A stretch of 64,000 nucleotides of DNA, from NCBI GenBank assembly GCA_025351425.1, contig JANXVY010000033.1, positions 1 to 64,000 of the forward strand, given 5' to 3'. Source of the stretch: Hyphomicrobium sp. GTDB lineage: Bacteria; Pseudomonadota; Alphaproteobacteria; Rhizobiales; Hyphomicrobiaceae. A program made the translations under genes and the position numbers. The notes beneath the pieces are model-generated. The model saw only the letters and a program-made list of their open reading frames with translations, did no database searches and was not told the origin of the DNA. Positions 1 through 8,825 of the stretch are shown here, one piece after another; the stretch's first letter is position 1, and every line of letters begins with the position of its first letter.

Positions 1-343
1 CTCAAGGACACACCGGCAGTATCCAGACGGCCTGGACTTACCGATAGCGAGTGCAGGGCGCGCCACTCCCTCTCAACGTGTATAAGCGCACCACAAGGTA
101 ACCACACCACCGCGTGCGGCTGGTTCCACCTGCCCCCCATACCACATTTCGAGACGCCCTCGAGTGCGTCCCCCCGTGTATGGGTTGGGGGAAGCGTAAC
201 GCTGGCTGGAGGGCGCGGGGATAAGTTTGCTGCGAAAAATGATTCGCAAAGAGCGGCTGACGAACCCAACCTGCTCCCCCAAAGCCCGTTCCCCCGACCT
301 TCGCCCGCTCCGGGCCAAGATCCGCGAATGAACGGCACTCAAT

Positions 344-637
344 TCCCCTCTCCCCGTCCCTCACGGGAAGAGTCCCGTCGGAGCTGGGCAACCAAAGTGG
401 GCGAAGGGCCGCCCCTTGCCCTGATCGCTCGCACGAACTGAAGCGAATGACCCGAAGGAAACATTCGCAGGCGCGGGTCGTTCCCCTCTCCCCGTCCTTC
501 ACGGGGAGAGGGGCCCCGGCGGAGCTGGGCAACCAAATAGGGTGAGGGGCGGCCACCCGGCAAGGCGCAGGAGCGTGCGACCGCGGGCATCCCCTCTCCC
601 CGTCCTTCACGGGGAGAGGGTCAGGGTGAGGGGCGGC
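344..637. repeat. Three copies of a palindromic intergenic repeat
   Basis: Copies lie at about 344-415, 481-554 and 591-637. Each starts with a C/T-rich arm (CTCTCCCCGTCC), turns at TTCAC or CTCAC and returns as GGGGAGAG. Copies 1 and 2 continue into a shared tail, GGAGCTGGGCAACCAAA, then a G-rich end; copy 3 has a shortened tail. Bases 1-807 contain no gene I can support: the open frames here are GC-rich readings of the repeats with no recognisable domain or ribosome site. This looks like a dispersed non-coding palindromic family, with further relatives at 2153, 9337, 14829 and 16501. Confidence 0.7.
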
Positions 638-807
638 CGCGTGCTCTGAAGCCCAAGCAGCGCGACGCTATGGGCCGAAAGGAGGCATCGTTCGCGAAGG
701 CGACCCAGTTTTGTTCGCGGTCGGTATTGGAGCTTGAGCAACCGTCGCCACGCGCAGCGCTGACCCAGCAAACCGACTGAAGCGTTCCTCCACCACGTCG
801 CGCCAAG

Positions 808-1926
808 TTACTTCGGCAGGATGTCCGCATCTCGGGCGATCTTCAACATGGCGCCGTGCATAGACCCATCATCGACCTCGGCCGTGAGCTGTTCCAGCTT
901 GTCGTCGAACGCTGACCATGATCTGCTGAAATGACGTTCGCGCCTTTGCGTTGTGTCCCGCGGATAGGGCTGCGGGAACATCTCGATCCCGCGCTGGACC
1001 GCTGAGGCATGTTTGTCGAGCCCAACGTGGCGAAGCGCCCAAACGAGATCCGGCGCAGTGGCCCCGGTAGAATTGTAAAAATACTGATGGACGCCGCCGT
1101 TCAGCATCTCGGCCTCGAACATCCAGATCAGAACCACCGCCCGGTGCGGTTCGGGCAGCTCCGCGAGTTGGCGTTGGATCGCGGTCGGCGAATCCCAGGT
1201 CATGACCCGTTCGCTAATACTTCCGGCGATAAAGTTCAGCCTGTCGTCTTCTCCGAGCGTCGATCTCGCGGCTGCAACGAGGGCGGACAGCTCTGGGTCC
1301 TGTCGAATGGTCGTTTCGAGGAGTTGGACCATTTCCTGTCGCGAGCCGAATTCCTTGGCGAGAGCCATCAAAGCGAGATCGAACGTATTGAGCTCGTTGG
1401 GAATGGACGTCACATCGTCGATCTTCTTTCCTGGCTGGCTCCAGGCGAAGCGCGTCTCTCGCTTGCTATGGTCGAGGCCATAAGTAGGCCCAAATAGCGC
1501 GATAGCGCTCTTGAAGATGGCGGCCTCACGCGTGAGATGCGACTCGGATAATGCCCCAAGTACGAGCGGAGCGATCGAGTGCTTGTCGAGAAAAAAGAAT
1601 GTATGCAGCCCATCCCGCCCTGACTCGGCCAATAGCTCCGTCAAGAATACGAGGCGCTGGTGCGCAGTCGGGAGTTTTGCCATCTCGGCCTGGAACTCTT
1701 CTCGGGTCTTGATGATTAGATTAACTCTGGGGCTGACCGTGATCGACAGCGCGACGACCGCGTTCGGCATCCGCCGGGCCTGATCAAGCCAAGGAGCGGA
1801 ATCGCTCGAAGCGTTTTGGCCCGTGGTTGTGTTTCGAACGGCACCGAGTTGCCAGATGATCAATCCCGCAGCCAGCAATGCTAGCAGGGCAGCGCACCAA
1901 AACTTCCAATCATGAGCAGGCAGCAT
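808..1926 (-). CDS. Membrane-anchored protein with two DUF4375-like domains
   Basis: A 372-residue protein with one N-terminal membrane segment (about residues 9-27), so the remainder probably lies in the periplasm. Residues about 235-350 match the DUF4375 (DMP19-like) pattern: PEPHRAVVLIWMFEAE, then GGVHQYFYN, then a C-terminal FPQPYP. An earlier stretch (about 80-165) repeats the layout in a diverged form: a TAHQRLVFL helix, GLHTFFF and a FGPTYG tail. The protein therefore appears to be an internal duplication. The function of the domain is not known to me. It starts at the ATG at 1926, is flanked by repeats and has no close operon partner. Confidence 0.7.
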   Translation of the reverse strand: MLPAHDWKFWCAALLALLAAGLIIWQLGAVRNTTTGQNASSDSAPWLDQARRMPNAVVALSITVSPRVNLIIKTREEFQAEMAKLPTAHQRLVFLTELLAESGRDGLHTFFFLDKHSIAPLVLGALSESHLTREAAIFKSAIALFGPTYGLDHSKRETRFAWSQPGKKIDDVTSIPNELNTFDLALMALAKEFGSRQEMVQLLETTIRQDPELSALVAAARSTLGEDDRLNFIAGSISERVMTWDSPTAIQRQLAELPEPHRAVVLIWMFEAEMLNGGVHQYFYNSTGATAPDLVWALRHVGLDKHASAVQRGIEMFPQPYPRDTTQRRERHFSRSWSAFDDKLEQLTAEVDDGSMHGAMLKIARDADILPK

Positions 1927-2448
1927 TCAATTCTCACCAAGCATGCAGATGACGTGAGTGACCTCGTAAACCCTTGCGGAGACCAGTTCCATTTATAGCA
2001 GTGAACGATCGTGCCGTGACGTCACCTGAATTCACACGATCAACATCTCTCACCGACGCGAACTAGGTAAAAGCAGACACAGAAAGAACGAACAAAGAAT
2101 AGTCAGCAACGGGTCAATCACGTCGACTCTCACTTGGGTTTGGAGCAAGCGGCCTCCCCACACCCCGACCCTCTCCCCGTGAAGGACGGAGAGAGAGCAA
2201 TCGCCCGTACTTGATCACGTCCGCTCCCGCTCATTCGCGTCGGTTCGAAAACAAGAACTGAGCAAGCGGCTCCCCTTCCTCCACACCCCGTGAAGAACAC
2301 AGACACGGGCATTAGCCCGGTGCGCCGATGTCACTTGGGGATCACTCGCAATCCTCGATCACACGACCAATTGAGGTCCGCTGCTCCGCCGGGGCCAGTC
2401 ACGCCCCGTGCCCGCCCCACCCCGCCGCCTGCGCCAGCCGCTGGTCTC
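1927..2448. other. Intergenic region with one palindromic repeat
   Basis: About 520 bases between two genes. I find no supportable gene in it. A palindromic repeat sits at 2153-2196, and a partial echo of it (CCACACCCCGTGAAG) lies near 2281-2295. Confidence 0.5.
2153..2196. repeat. Inverted copy of the palindromic intergenic repeat
   Basis: CTCTCCCCGT, a GAAGGA turn, then CGGAGAGAG. Read on the minus strand it has the same CGTCCTTCACGGGGAGAGG core as the three copies at 344-637, so it is the same element in the opposite orientation. Confidence 0.65.
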
Positions 2449-3159
2449 TCACGTCTTCTGCCCGTCCACATCACGCGACAGTTCCTTGATGGCGTCCTGG
2501 AGCCCCGGCGTATTGGGATGAACTTCGAGCAGCCGCTCATAGGCCTTCAACGCCGCCTTCTTCTGGCCCGTCTCGCGCATCACCTGGGCAAGCCCCTCGA
2601 GCGCGCGGAAATGGTTGGGCTCCAGCGCGAGGCAGCGCCTGAGATCGCCCACCATCCGCTCCACGTCGTTGCGCAGAAAATGCACATACGCCCGCCGGTT
2701 CCACCCTTCGGCATAGTCGGGCGCCAGATCGACCACCGCATCCATGAACCGCAGCCCAAGATCGTAATCCTTGTCTGCGATAGCCTTCGCACCGCGATCC
2801 ATCAGCACGCCGATGGTGTCGCTATCGGCAAACAGCCACAGCCGTTCGATCGCCTGGGCAATGGGCGCCGCCTGCTTGTCGTCCTCGGCGGTGGCGAGAT
2901 AGGCATACAGATTGGAGAGCAGTTTGGTGCGCTCGGCCGGTGTGCTGGGCAGCGGCGCATTGGCAAGGCCGGGCCGGCCAGGGTTCCCAGGCGCGACTGG
3001 CGCGTTCGGCAGGTCAGGTTGCACCGGTGGTGGGGCCGAAGGACCATGGGGCGAAGGCTCGGCGGGCGCAGGCTCGGCGGCAAACGCGACGGCCGCAAAA
3101 ACAGCGGGCGCCATCAACAGGGCGGAACAACAAACAAACAAGCGCGATGATTTGAACAT
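2449..3159 (-). CDS. Secreted tetratricopeptide-repeat protein
   Basis: A 236-residue protein. It has a signal peptide (residues 1-27, ending AVAFAA), a Pro/Ala-rich linker to about residue 70, and then helical repeats typical of TPRs: a DYDLGLRFMDAVVDLAPDYAEGWNRRA-type unit, a unit around ALEPNHFRALEGLAQVM, and a unit around ALKAYERLLEVHPNTPG. TPR proteins of this type mediate protein contacts in the periplasm; the partner is not visible. Its start at 3159 lies about 130 bases from rpmJ, which is on the same strand. The gene stands alone. Confidence 0.75.
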   Translation of the reverse strand: MFKSSRLFVCCSALLMAPAVFAAVAFAAEPAPAEPSPHGPSAPPPVQPDLPNAPVAPGNPGRPGLANAPLPSTPAERTKLLSNLYAYLATAEDDKQAAPIAQAIERLWLFADSDTIGVLMDRGAKAIADKDYDLGLRFMDAVVDLAPDYAEGWNRRAYVHFLRNDVERMVGDLRRCLALEPNHFRALEGLAQVMRETGQKKAALKAYERLLEVHPNTPGLQDAIKELSRDVDGQKT

Positions 3160-3286
3160 GAGACAACGCTACGGCGGCTCGTGGCCGCCGTCAAAGGGTG
3201 CTCGATTAAACTTCGGCAACATCGGCGACGGCAGACAAAACGCCAGACAAAACGGCAGACAAAAAGCCAGCCGAAACCAAAGACCC

Positions 3287-3412
3287 TTAGCCCTGGCGCG
3301 CCTTGAAACGCTTCTGCGTCTTGTTGATGATGTAGAGGCGGCCCTTGCGGCGCACGACGCGGTTGTCGCGGTGACGGGCGCGCAGCGACTTCAATGAATT
3401 ACGGACTTTCAT
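3287..3412 (-). CDS. rpmJ: 50S ribosomal protein L36
   Basis: A 41-residue basic protein beginning [15 protein letters not shown] and ending QKRFKARQG. This is the alphaproteobacterial type of L36 (bL36), with the typical CRVVRRKGR zinc-site region replaced by [14 protein letters not shown]. It therefore lacks the zinc-binding cysteines, as in the C-minus paralog class. I chose the ATG at 3412 because the longer open frame upstream has no L36 similarity. tRNA-Val lies upstream on the same strand. Confidence 0.9.
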   Translation of the reverse strand: MKVRNSLKSLRARHRDNRVVRRKGRLYIINKTQKRFKARQG

Positions 3413-3533
3413 AATCGTTAACCTGAGTTCTGTGATGTCGCCAAAATCGTCAGAAGCGCCAGCTTTCGGCCGTCGCCAAAGTATCTGCGGTCGTGTCTGT
3501 CGCAGTCTTGTTTCCGCCAAGATACGGACTGGA

Positions 3534-3608
3534 TGGTGGGCGGTATAGGGTTCGAACCTATGACCCCTACCATGTCAAGGTAGTGCTCTACCGCTGAGCT
3601 AACCGCCC
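3534..3608 (-). tRNA. tRNA-Val(GAC)
   Basis: Read on the minus strand, a complete cloverleaf. The acceptor stem is GGGCGGT/ACCGCCC and the D-arm is GCTCAGCGGTAGAGC. The anticodon stem CTACC/GGTAG encloses loop TTGACAT with anticodon GAC. The T-arm is ATAGG-TTCGAAC-CCTAT, and a genomically encoded CCA follows. Length is 75 nt including CCA. Confidence 0.95.
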
Positions 3609-3714
3609 CAATCCATCCACAACCGTCGCCGGAAGGGGACGCTATAGAGGCATTGCTGGCCGCTTGCAAGCCGGGAATGCCGTCAAAATGCTACGACGCG
3701 AGCAGCCGCACTCC

Positions 3715-4101
3715 TTAAGACGCGAGCAGCCGCTCGACCTCTTGCACCAGATCCTTGAGGTGGAATGGCTTGGACAGCACCTTGGCATCCTTGGCCCCGC
3801 CGAGATCGGCGTTGAGCGTCACGGCGGCAAAGCCGGTGATGAACATGATCTTGAGTTCGGGATCGAGCTCGCTCGCCCGGCGCGCCAGTTCGATGCCGTC
3901 CATTTTCGGCATCACGATATCGGTGAGCAGCAGCGTGAACGGCTCCTGTTGCAGGCGCTCGAAGGCATCCTGTCCGTTCTCGAACGCAATGACGTGATGC
4001 CCGGCCTTGGCCAGCGCGCGTTCGAGAAATCCGCGCATGGACGGATCGTCTTCGGCGAGCAGGATCCGGGTGATGGGGAGTCGCGACGGTTGAAGGGTCA
4101 T
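3715..4101 (-). CDS. cpdR: CpdR-type single-domain response regulator
   Basis: A 128-residue receiver domain with no output domain: acidic pair AEDD near residue 17, phospho-acceptor Asp61 in LLLTDIVMPKMDG, then KIMFITGF and the conserved Lys in LSKPFHLKDL. The sequence closely fits CpdR, which in Caulobacter and rhizobia is controlled by the CckA-ChpT phosphorelay and directs ClpXP proteolysis during the cell cycle when unphosphorylated. The ATG at 4101 gives the usual CpdR length; the open frame extends upstream without similarity. The divergent N-formylglutamate amidohydrolase gene beside it is the arrangement commonly seen in Hyphomicrobiales. Confidence 0.9.
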   Translation of the reverse strand: MTLQPSRLPITRILLAEDDPSMRGFLERALAKAGHHVIAFENGQDAFERLQQEPFTLLLTDIVMPKMDGIELARRASELDPELKIMFITGFAAVTLNADLGGAKDAKVLSKPFHLKDLVQEVERLLAS

Positions 4102-4365
4102 GAGAGCCTGATGCTGGCAAAGGCGTTCAAGGAATGCGAGCGAAAAACGATCGGCACGAATGACTGTGCCTGAAATTTGGTAAAAGGAGGATGAAGCACA
4201 TAGCCTTACCTCGAAGATTGAACAACATTGCAGACATGACATCAGACGATAGTCTTGCTCGCGGTGCTCCACAGCCAACTATTTTGCACGAGGTCGCGCG
4301 GGTCAGATAGACACGGACGCAGCCTCCAGTCACAATGCCGCACTCTTCGGGAACCTCATCACCCC

Positions 4366-5268
4366 ATGGCCGATCTCGAATTTGCGTCTGCCTTAGCAGC
4401 CTTCCAGCCACCGTTCCGGGTCACGCGCCCGCTTGTCCAGACCGCCCCCTTCGTATGGTGCTCTCCCCATTCGGGCCGCATCTATCCGCAAGCCTTCCTG
4501 GACACTGTGCGCCTCGACGCCCTCACGCTGCGCAAATCCGAAGACTGCTTCGTCGACGACCTCGTCGCCCGCGTCGCAAACCTCGGCGCACCCTTGCTCG
4601 CCGCACAATTCCCGCGCGCTTACATCGACGTGAACCGCGAGCCCTATGAACTCGACCCCGAACTGTTCGACGAACCCCTCCCCGACTACGCCAATTCCCA
4701 GTCGGCGCGCGTCGTCGGCGGCCTTGGCACCATCGCGCGCATCGTCGCCGACGGCGAGGAAATCTACGGCAAGCCTTTGCCGCTGAGCGAGGCGTTTGCC
4801 CGCATCGAGCATCTGTACCGGCCGTTTCACGCAAGCCTCGCCGATCTACTCGACCAGACTTATCGCAAGTTCGGCTATGCAATCCTGATCGATTGCCATT
4901 CCATGCCCTCGTCCCTGATGACCCAGAACGGCGGCGCCCGCCCCGACATCGTTTTGGGCGACCGTTTCGGCGCGTCCTGCCACCCAAGGCTCAGCTCGTT
5001 TGCACGCGACGCCCTCAACCGGCTTGGCTACGAGACCCAGATGAACCGCCCCTACGCCGGCGGCTTCATCACCGAGCACTATGGCCGGCCCGCGCGCGGC
5101 ATCCACGCGCTCCAGCTGGAACTCAATCGCAGCCTGTACATGGATGAAATCACGCTCCAGCCCACGGTCGGCTTTCAGCGCCTGCAACGCGACCTGGCGA
5201 CCTTCGCCCAGCGCCTCTTCCAGGACCTGCCGAGCCTTCTCCCCAAACGCTCCGCCGCCGCCGAATAA
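4366..5268 (+). CDS. N-formylglutamate amidohydrolase family protein
   Basis: A 300-residue protein of the N-formylglutamate amidohydrolase (HutG-like) family, zinc hydrolases that release formate and glutamate in one route of histidine degradation. Visible family marks are CSPHSGRIYP near residue 30, YIDVNREPYELDPELF, LIDCHSMPS with likely metal ligands, and FITEHYGRPARGIHALQLELNRSLYMDE near the C-terminus. No other hut genes are nearby, so a role in histidine use is inferred from the family only. The ATG at 4366 was chosen because family similarity begins there. It lies divergent to cpdR. Confidence 0.85.
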   Translation: MADLEFASALAAFQPPFRVTRPLVQTAPFVWCSPHSGRIYPQAFLDTVRLDALTLRKSEDCFVDDLVARVANLGAPLLAAQFPRAYIDVNREPYELDPELFDEPLPDYANSQSARVVGGLGTIARIVADGEEIYGKPLPLSEAFARIEHLYRPFHASLADLLDQTYRKFGYAILIDCHSMPSSLMTQNGGARPDIVLGDRFGASCHPRLSSFARDALNRLGYETQMNRPYAGGFITEHYGRPARGIHALQLELNRSLYMDEITLQPTVGFQRLQRDLATFAQRLFQDLPSLLPKRSAAAE

Positions 5269-5478
5269 CGCGCCCCCCAACTCCAATCTCCACGCGCCGC
5301 TGCCGCGGAGGGAGCAACAACGACCGCAAACTCAAGCGGCGCAGCCGCTTCAGGGCGCAAGCGCCCCCGGCGTCGATGCGGAGCATTGCTGCGCGATGAA
5401 GGTTGCCCGCCCCCGCGGAGGGCGCCCCTGCGGAGCAGGGCGATCGTCGAGGGCCCGTGAGCGCGAGAGAGACAATCT

Positions 5479-5572
5479 AAAAAAAAGACCGCCATTGCTG
5501 GCGGTCCAAGTCTAGGGAGGAAACGCCCAAGGAGGGCAACGAACCGCGAGCAAGCTCAACGTTTCGCACTGC
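5479..5572 (-). ncRNA. mmgR: MmgR/suhB-type small RNA, copy 1
   Basis: On the minus strand a GGGCGTTTCCTCCCTAGACTTGG core is followed at once by a terminator hairpin (GACCGCC/GGCGGTC, 5487-5506) and eight T residues. The core matches the alphaproteobacterial suhB/MmgR (alpha-r8) sRNA family as I recall it; the unpaired TTTCCTCCC is an anti-Shine-Dalgarno type sequence. A promoter-like CTTGAA...TACAAT pair lies upstream and puts the 5' end near 5572, giving about 94 nt. The 5' end is an estimate. The core is repeated 230 bases away in copy 2. Confidence 0.8.
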
Positions 5573-5710
5573 AGAATTGTATTCGCATCGCACAAAATTC
5601 AAGTGCAAAAAGTGCATAGCTGAACTGTGATTCGCGCGGGGGACGCCCGACTGGTCGATCTTACTGTGCTGAGATTGGCTGTTTCCTGAGTGCGAACATG
5701 CACTTAAACC

Positions 5711-5803
5711 AAAAAAAGGCCGTTCCTACGAACGGCCCAAGTCTAGGGAGGAAACGCCCAAAGTGGGCAGTGATGGCGCGAGAAGCAGCTCGCGGAACCA
5801 CGA
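5711..5803 (-). ncRNA. mmgR: MmgR/suhB-type small RNA, copy 2
   Basis: The same core as copy 1 (GGGCGTTTCCTCCCTAGACTTGG), followed by a perfect 8-bp terminator hairpin (GGCCGTTC/GAACGGCC, 5718-5737) and seven T residues. The terminator sequence differs from copy 1 while the core is identical, which is what selection on an RNA would give. A weak CTTGCT...CATACA promoter lies upstream, and the 5' end near 5803 is estimated. Its promoter region faces the divergent hisN gene, the setting for which the suhB RNA family was named. Confidence 0.8.
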
Positions 5804-6058
5804 GGCTGTGTATGCCTGTGTTCGCAGACGCGAGCAAGCAACGCACAATAACGCAGTTATAAATTTGTGACTTTGGTGCCCAATGGCCACATCACAGACT
5901 CCACCGGTCGAAAATCATGGCCAACGCCTCCGCGACGGACGAATGTGAGCAACGCCCCTGGTCCATCTCGCGTCGTCCAAGCTCGCCGGTCCATCACACT
6001 GTTGCGCTATCGCCGCCACGTCCTGCGTTCCCCACTCCGCCCTAACCAAGAGCCCCGC

Positions 6059-6862
6059 TTGACCCGCTCCGTCCCGTTCGCGACCCTGCTTGCCCACGCC
6101 CACATCCTCGCCGACGCCGCCGGCAAGGCGATCCGCCCGCATTTCCGCAAGGCGCTCTCCGTTGATGACAAAGGCGGCGCGATGGGCTTCGACCCCGTGA
6201 CCATCGCCGATCGCGCCGCCGAACGCGTCATCGCGCGCCATCTCGCCCGCGCCTTCCCCGATCATGGCATCCACGGCGAAGAATTTGGCGTCACGCGCGC
6301 CGACGCCCGCTATCGCTGGGTCATCGACCCCATCGACGGCACCCGCGCCTTCATCATGGGTCTGCCAACCTGGGGCACCCTCATCGGCCTGATGGACGGC
6401 AGCGAGCCCCTGCTCGGCGTCATGGACCAGCCCTTCACCGGCGAACGCTTCTGGTCGGGCGCGAAAACCACCCACTTGCGCAGCGCAAGTGGCAAGACGC
6501 AACGCCTGCGCACCCGCGCCTGCCCCACGCTTGAAGCGGCCATCTTCTCGACCACCCACCCCGATTACTTCAAGCCGGGTAAAGGCGAGCGCATCCTCTC
6601 CGCCCTCAAGACGCAGACCCGCATGACCCGCTACGGCGGCGACTGCTACGCCTATTGCCTGCTCGCCGCCGGCCATATCGACATCGTGGTGGAAACCGAC
6701 CTAAAGCCCTACGATATCGCAGCGCTCATCCCAATCATCGAGCGCGCAGGCGGCATGATCACGTCGTGGAACGGCGGCACGGCGGCGAACGGCGGCAACG
6801 TCATCGCTTGCGGCGACCCCACGCTCCACGCCCACGTGATAGCGCTCATCGCCAACGCGTGA
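6059..6862 (+). CDS. hisN: Histidinol-phosphatase, inositol-monophosphatase fold
   Basis: A 267-residue member of the IMPase superfamily. Metal-site motifs are GEEFG and WVIDPIDGTRAFIMGLPTWGTLIGL (the WxIDPxDGTxxF signature), then a C-terminal YGGDCYAYCLLAAGHIDIVVE and DIAALIPIIERAGG. The TRAF.TGLP.WGT.I variant is the HisN-type form that dephosphorylates histidinol phosphate, the penultimate histidine biosynthesis reactions. The open frame extends back to a GTG at 5867, but the upstream 64 codons are low-complexity and overlap the sRNA promoter region; similarity begins just after the TTG at 6059, which I take as start. An alternative is a general inositol monophosphatase (SuhB). Confidence 0.8.
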   Translation: MTRSVPFATLLAHAHILADAAGKAIRPHFRKALSVDDKGGAMGFDPVTIADRAAERVIARHLARAFPDHGIHGEEFGVTRADARYRWVIDPIDGTRAFIMGLPTWGTLIGLMDGSEPLLGVMDQPFTGERFWSGAKTTHLRSASGKTQRLRTRACPTLEAAIFSTTHPDYFKPGKGERILSALKTQTRMTRYGGDCYAYCLLAAGHIDIVVETDLKPYDIAALIPIIERAGGMITSWNGGTAANGGNVIACGDPTLHAHVIALIANA

Positions 6863-6882
6863 CGCTTGGAGCAGGGCGCGCT

Positions 6883-7842
6883 TCACGCCGCCACCTTGTC
6901 CACCCCGAAATAGGCGTCGAACGCGGCCCAGAACCGGCGGCGCACGCTGTCGTTCTCCTGCAGGATTTCGTGCCGCGAGCCGGGCATCAAAATGTGCGTA
7001 CCGACCTTCAGCCCGACCGCGAACCGCTCGATCGCATTGACCGAAACGATTTGGTCGGCGGCCGCCGCAAACAGCAGCGTCGGCACGGTGACGCGCTCGG
7101 GATATTCCGGCCGCCCGACCGTGCCGCACGAGCGTAGCGCGGCGCGAAACCACCCAACCGTCGGCGAGCCAAGCCCCAGCTGCGGCGCCGCCGTCAGCAC
7201 GGCCTTGTTGCGCTCGAATCGCTCCCGGTCCGACGTCAACAAGTTGCCCTCGAACGCGCCCAATTCCACCGGCTGTGGTCCCCCGCCCCGCACGTAACGC
7301 GTGCTGAGCCCCACCAGGCTGCCGGCTTCCGCATAACCCCGCGCGATGAATGGCGGCGTCTTGATCCGTTCCGGCGCGATGGCGATCATTGGCGCGCACA
7401 GCACCATGCGCTCGAACCACGAGCCGGGCTCGACCGCGTGCCGCAGCAGGATGTTGCCGCCCATCGAATGCGCCAGCGCCACATACGGCGGCGGGCAATC
7501 CGGCAGCACGACGTCCTTCATGAACCGCACCAGATCGCGGTCGAACATAGAGAAACTGCCGATATGCCCGCGCGCCTTATCGCTCAGCGCCCGATACGAC
7601 CCGCCCTGGCCGCGCCAGTCCAGCGTCGCAACCGCAAAGCCGCGCCTGCGCAGCTCGGCGATCACCTCGAAATATTTCTCGATGAACTCGCCCCGTCCGC
7701 CGAACAGGCAAACCGTGCCCCGGCGCGGCGCCCGCGTCGCATCCCAGCGCGCAAACCGCAGGGGCGCACCGTCATGCCCCTGACAGATCCCGACGACGGC
7801 CCCGCTCGGCACCGGATTGGTCGCCAAAGACACGAGTTGCAT
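6883..7842 (-). CDS. Alpha/beta hydrolase, monoacylglycerol lipase-like
   Basis: A 319-residue serine hydrolase of the Hydrolase_4/PldB-like family. The nucleophile elbow is ALAHSMGGN (Ser in HSMG); an earlier strand has DWRGQGGS; late acid and histidine candidates are AAADQIVS and GSRHEILQE. This order matches monoacylglycerol lipases or lysophospholipases acting on membrane-derived lipids. No signal peptide is visible, so it is probably cytoplasmic. I chose the ATG at 7842. It converges on hisN, with only 20 bases between the stop codons. Confidence 0.8.
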   Translation of the reverse strand: MQLVSLATNPVPSGAVVGICQGHDGAPLRFARWDATRAPRRGTVCLFGGRGEFIEKYFEVIAELRRRGFAVATLDWRGQGGSYRALSDKARGHIGSFSMFDRDLVRFMKDVVLPDCPPPYVALAHSMGGNILLRHAVEPGSWFERMVLCAPMIAIAPERIKTPPFIARGYAEAGSLVGLSTRYVRGGGPQPVELGAFEGNLLTSDRERFERNKAVLTAAPQLGLGSPTVGWFRAALRSCGTVGRPEYPERVTVPTLLFAAAADQIVSVNAIERFAVGLKVGTHILMPGSRHEILQENDSVRRRFWAAFDAYFGVDKVAA

Positions 7843-8034
7843 GACACCTCCGGCCGACGGCGACCTTGCTGACGGCGGCACTGCGCGCGCACGTTGCGTA
7901 TTGAGGCAGATGTATCCACGGCGCGCCGAAACGCAAGCGTCAGCTCGGTTCGTCCAAGGCCAAATTCACAACCCCAATCGGACGCAGCGATCGGGCAGCC
8001 ACCACGACCCGGCGCCCCTACCTGCTAATGCGCC

Positions 8035-8556
8035 TTACCAGCGATGCCGTCCGCCGCCGCCGTAATAAAAGCCAATGGCCGGCCGCGGTTCGTAATAGCG
8101 CGGACCGTAATAGACCGCCGGCGGGGGCGGATCGACATACACGACCCGCGGATGGGCCTCGATCACGTCGCCCGAGCAGCTGTCGACCTGCAGCTCGAAG
8201 CGGCGGCCGTTGTCGCGGCTGGCCGTCATGAACGCCACGTCGCCGCGCATTTCGACATTGTCGAACTCATGCCAGCCCTGTTCGTTGAGCGCATGCCGGA
8301 TGCCATATTTGGAGAGGCAGCTGGACGCATGCCGGCGCGGCGGCGGGGGCGGCGCGGGATCGTCCTTGTACGAGCCGCCGCGATCGGTGTTGGCCGGCGG
8401 CGGTTGCGGCACCGGATAACCATCATCCTTGGCGGATCCGCGCCACGGCAGATCGGGGTCGGCCGCGAGCGCAGGCCCCGCGCTCAAAGCTCCAACCGCA
8501 GCGCTCAAGAGAAGAGCCTTGCGGACAAACGAAAGGTTCATAGCGTTGATCCTCAT
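8035..8556 (-). CDS. Secreted proline-rich protein with PepSY-like region
   Basis: A 173-residue exported protein. It has a signal peptide (hydrophobic ALLLSAAVGALSAGPALAA), then a Pro/Asp-rich linker (about residues 35-80). A compact domain with two cysteines (SCLSKYGIRHALNEQGWHEF and VDSCSGDVIEAHPRVVY) follows, resembling small PepSY/YpeB-like periplasmic domains. The tail is rich in Tyr, Pro and Gly (PPAVYYGPRYYEPRP). The function is unknown. ATG codons at 8556 and 8541 are both possible; the first is listed. Confidence 0.65.
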   Translation of the reverse strand: MRINAMNLSFVRKALLLSAAVGALSAGPALAADPDLPWRGSAKDDGYPVPQPPPANTDRGGSYKDDPAPPPPPRRHASSCLSKYGIRHALNEQGWHEFDNVEMRGDVAFMTASRDNGRRFELQVDSCSGDVIEAHPRVVYVDPPPPAVYYGPRYYEPRPAIGFYYGGGGRHRW

Positions 8557-8825
8557 AGACGTTTCCCCCTGGGCCGACCGTGGCCGCACGAAGATGAACG
8601 GAAGCTGAAAAAGGCAAGATGGGGGTTTATTTCCCGCAACTTAGGCAACGCTGTGGCCTCGCCGCATCCGTCGTCGAATTTCACCCCCTTGAACCGGAAT
8701 AGGACCTTCCTACCTCTTGTAGGCACGCTTCGTTACGAGGGTGCACCCACCACGGCCCGGCCCCATCGCGGGCGGGCGCGTTTGTCACGTGAATGATTTG
8801 TCGCTTCAATTGTGAGGACACACCC

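Noticed and set aside
38-830. Several overlapping open frames on both strands
   Set aside because: They read through GC-rich palindromic repeats, have no ribosome site and show no domain.
8590-8825. ROSE-type RNA thermometer upstream of the hsp20 gene
   Set aside because: The family often has one, but I could not find the TTGCTCC-type anti-Shine-Dalgarno segment or a convincing hairpin covering GAGGA.
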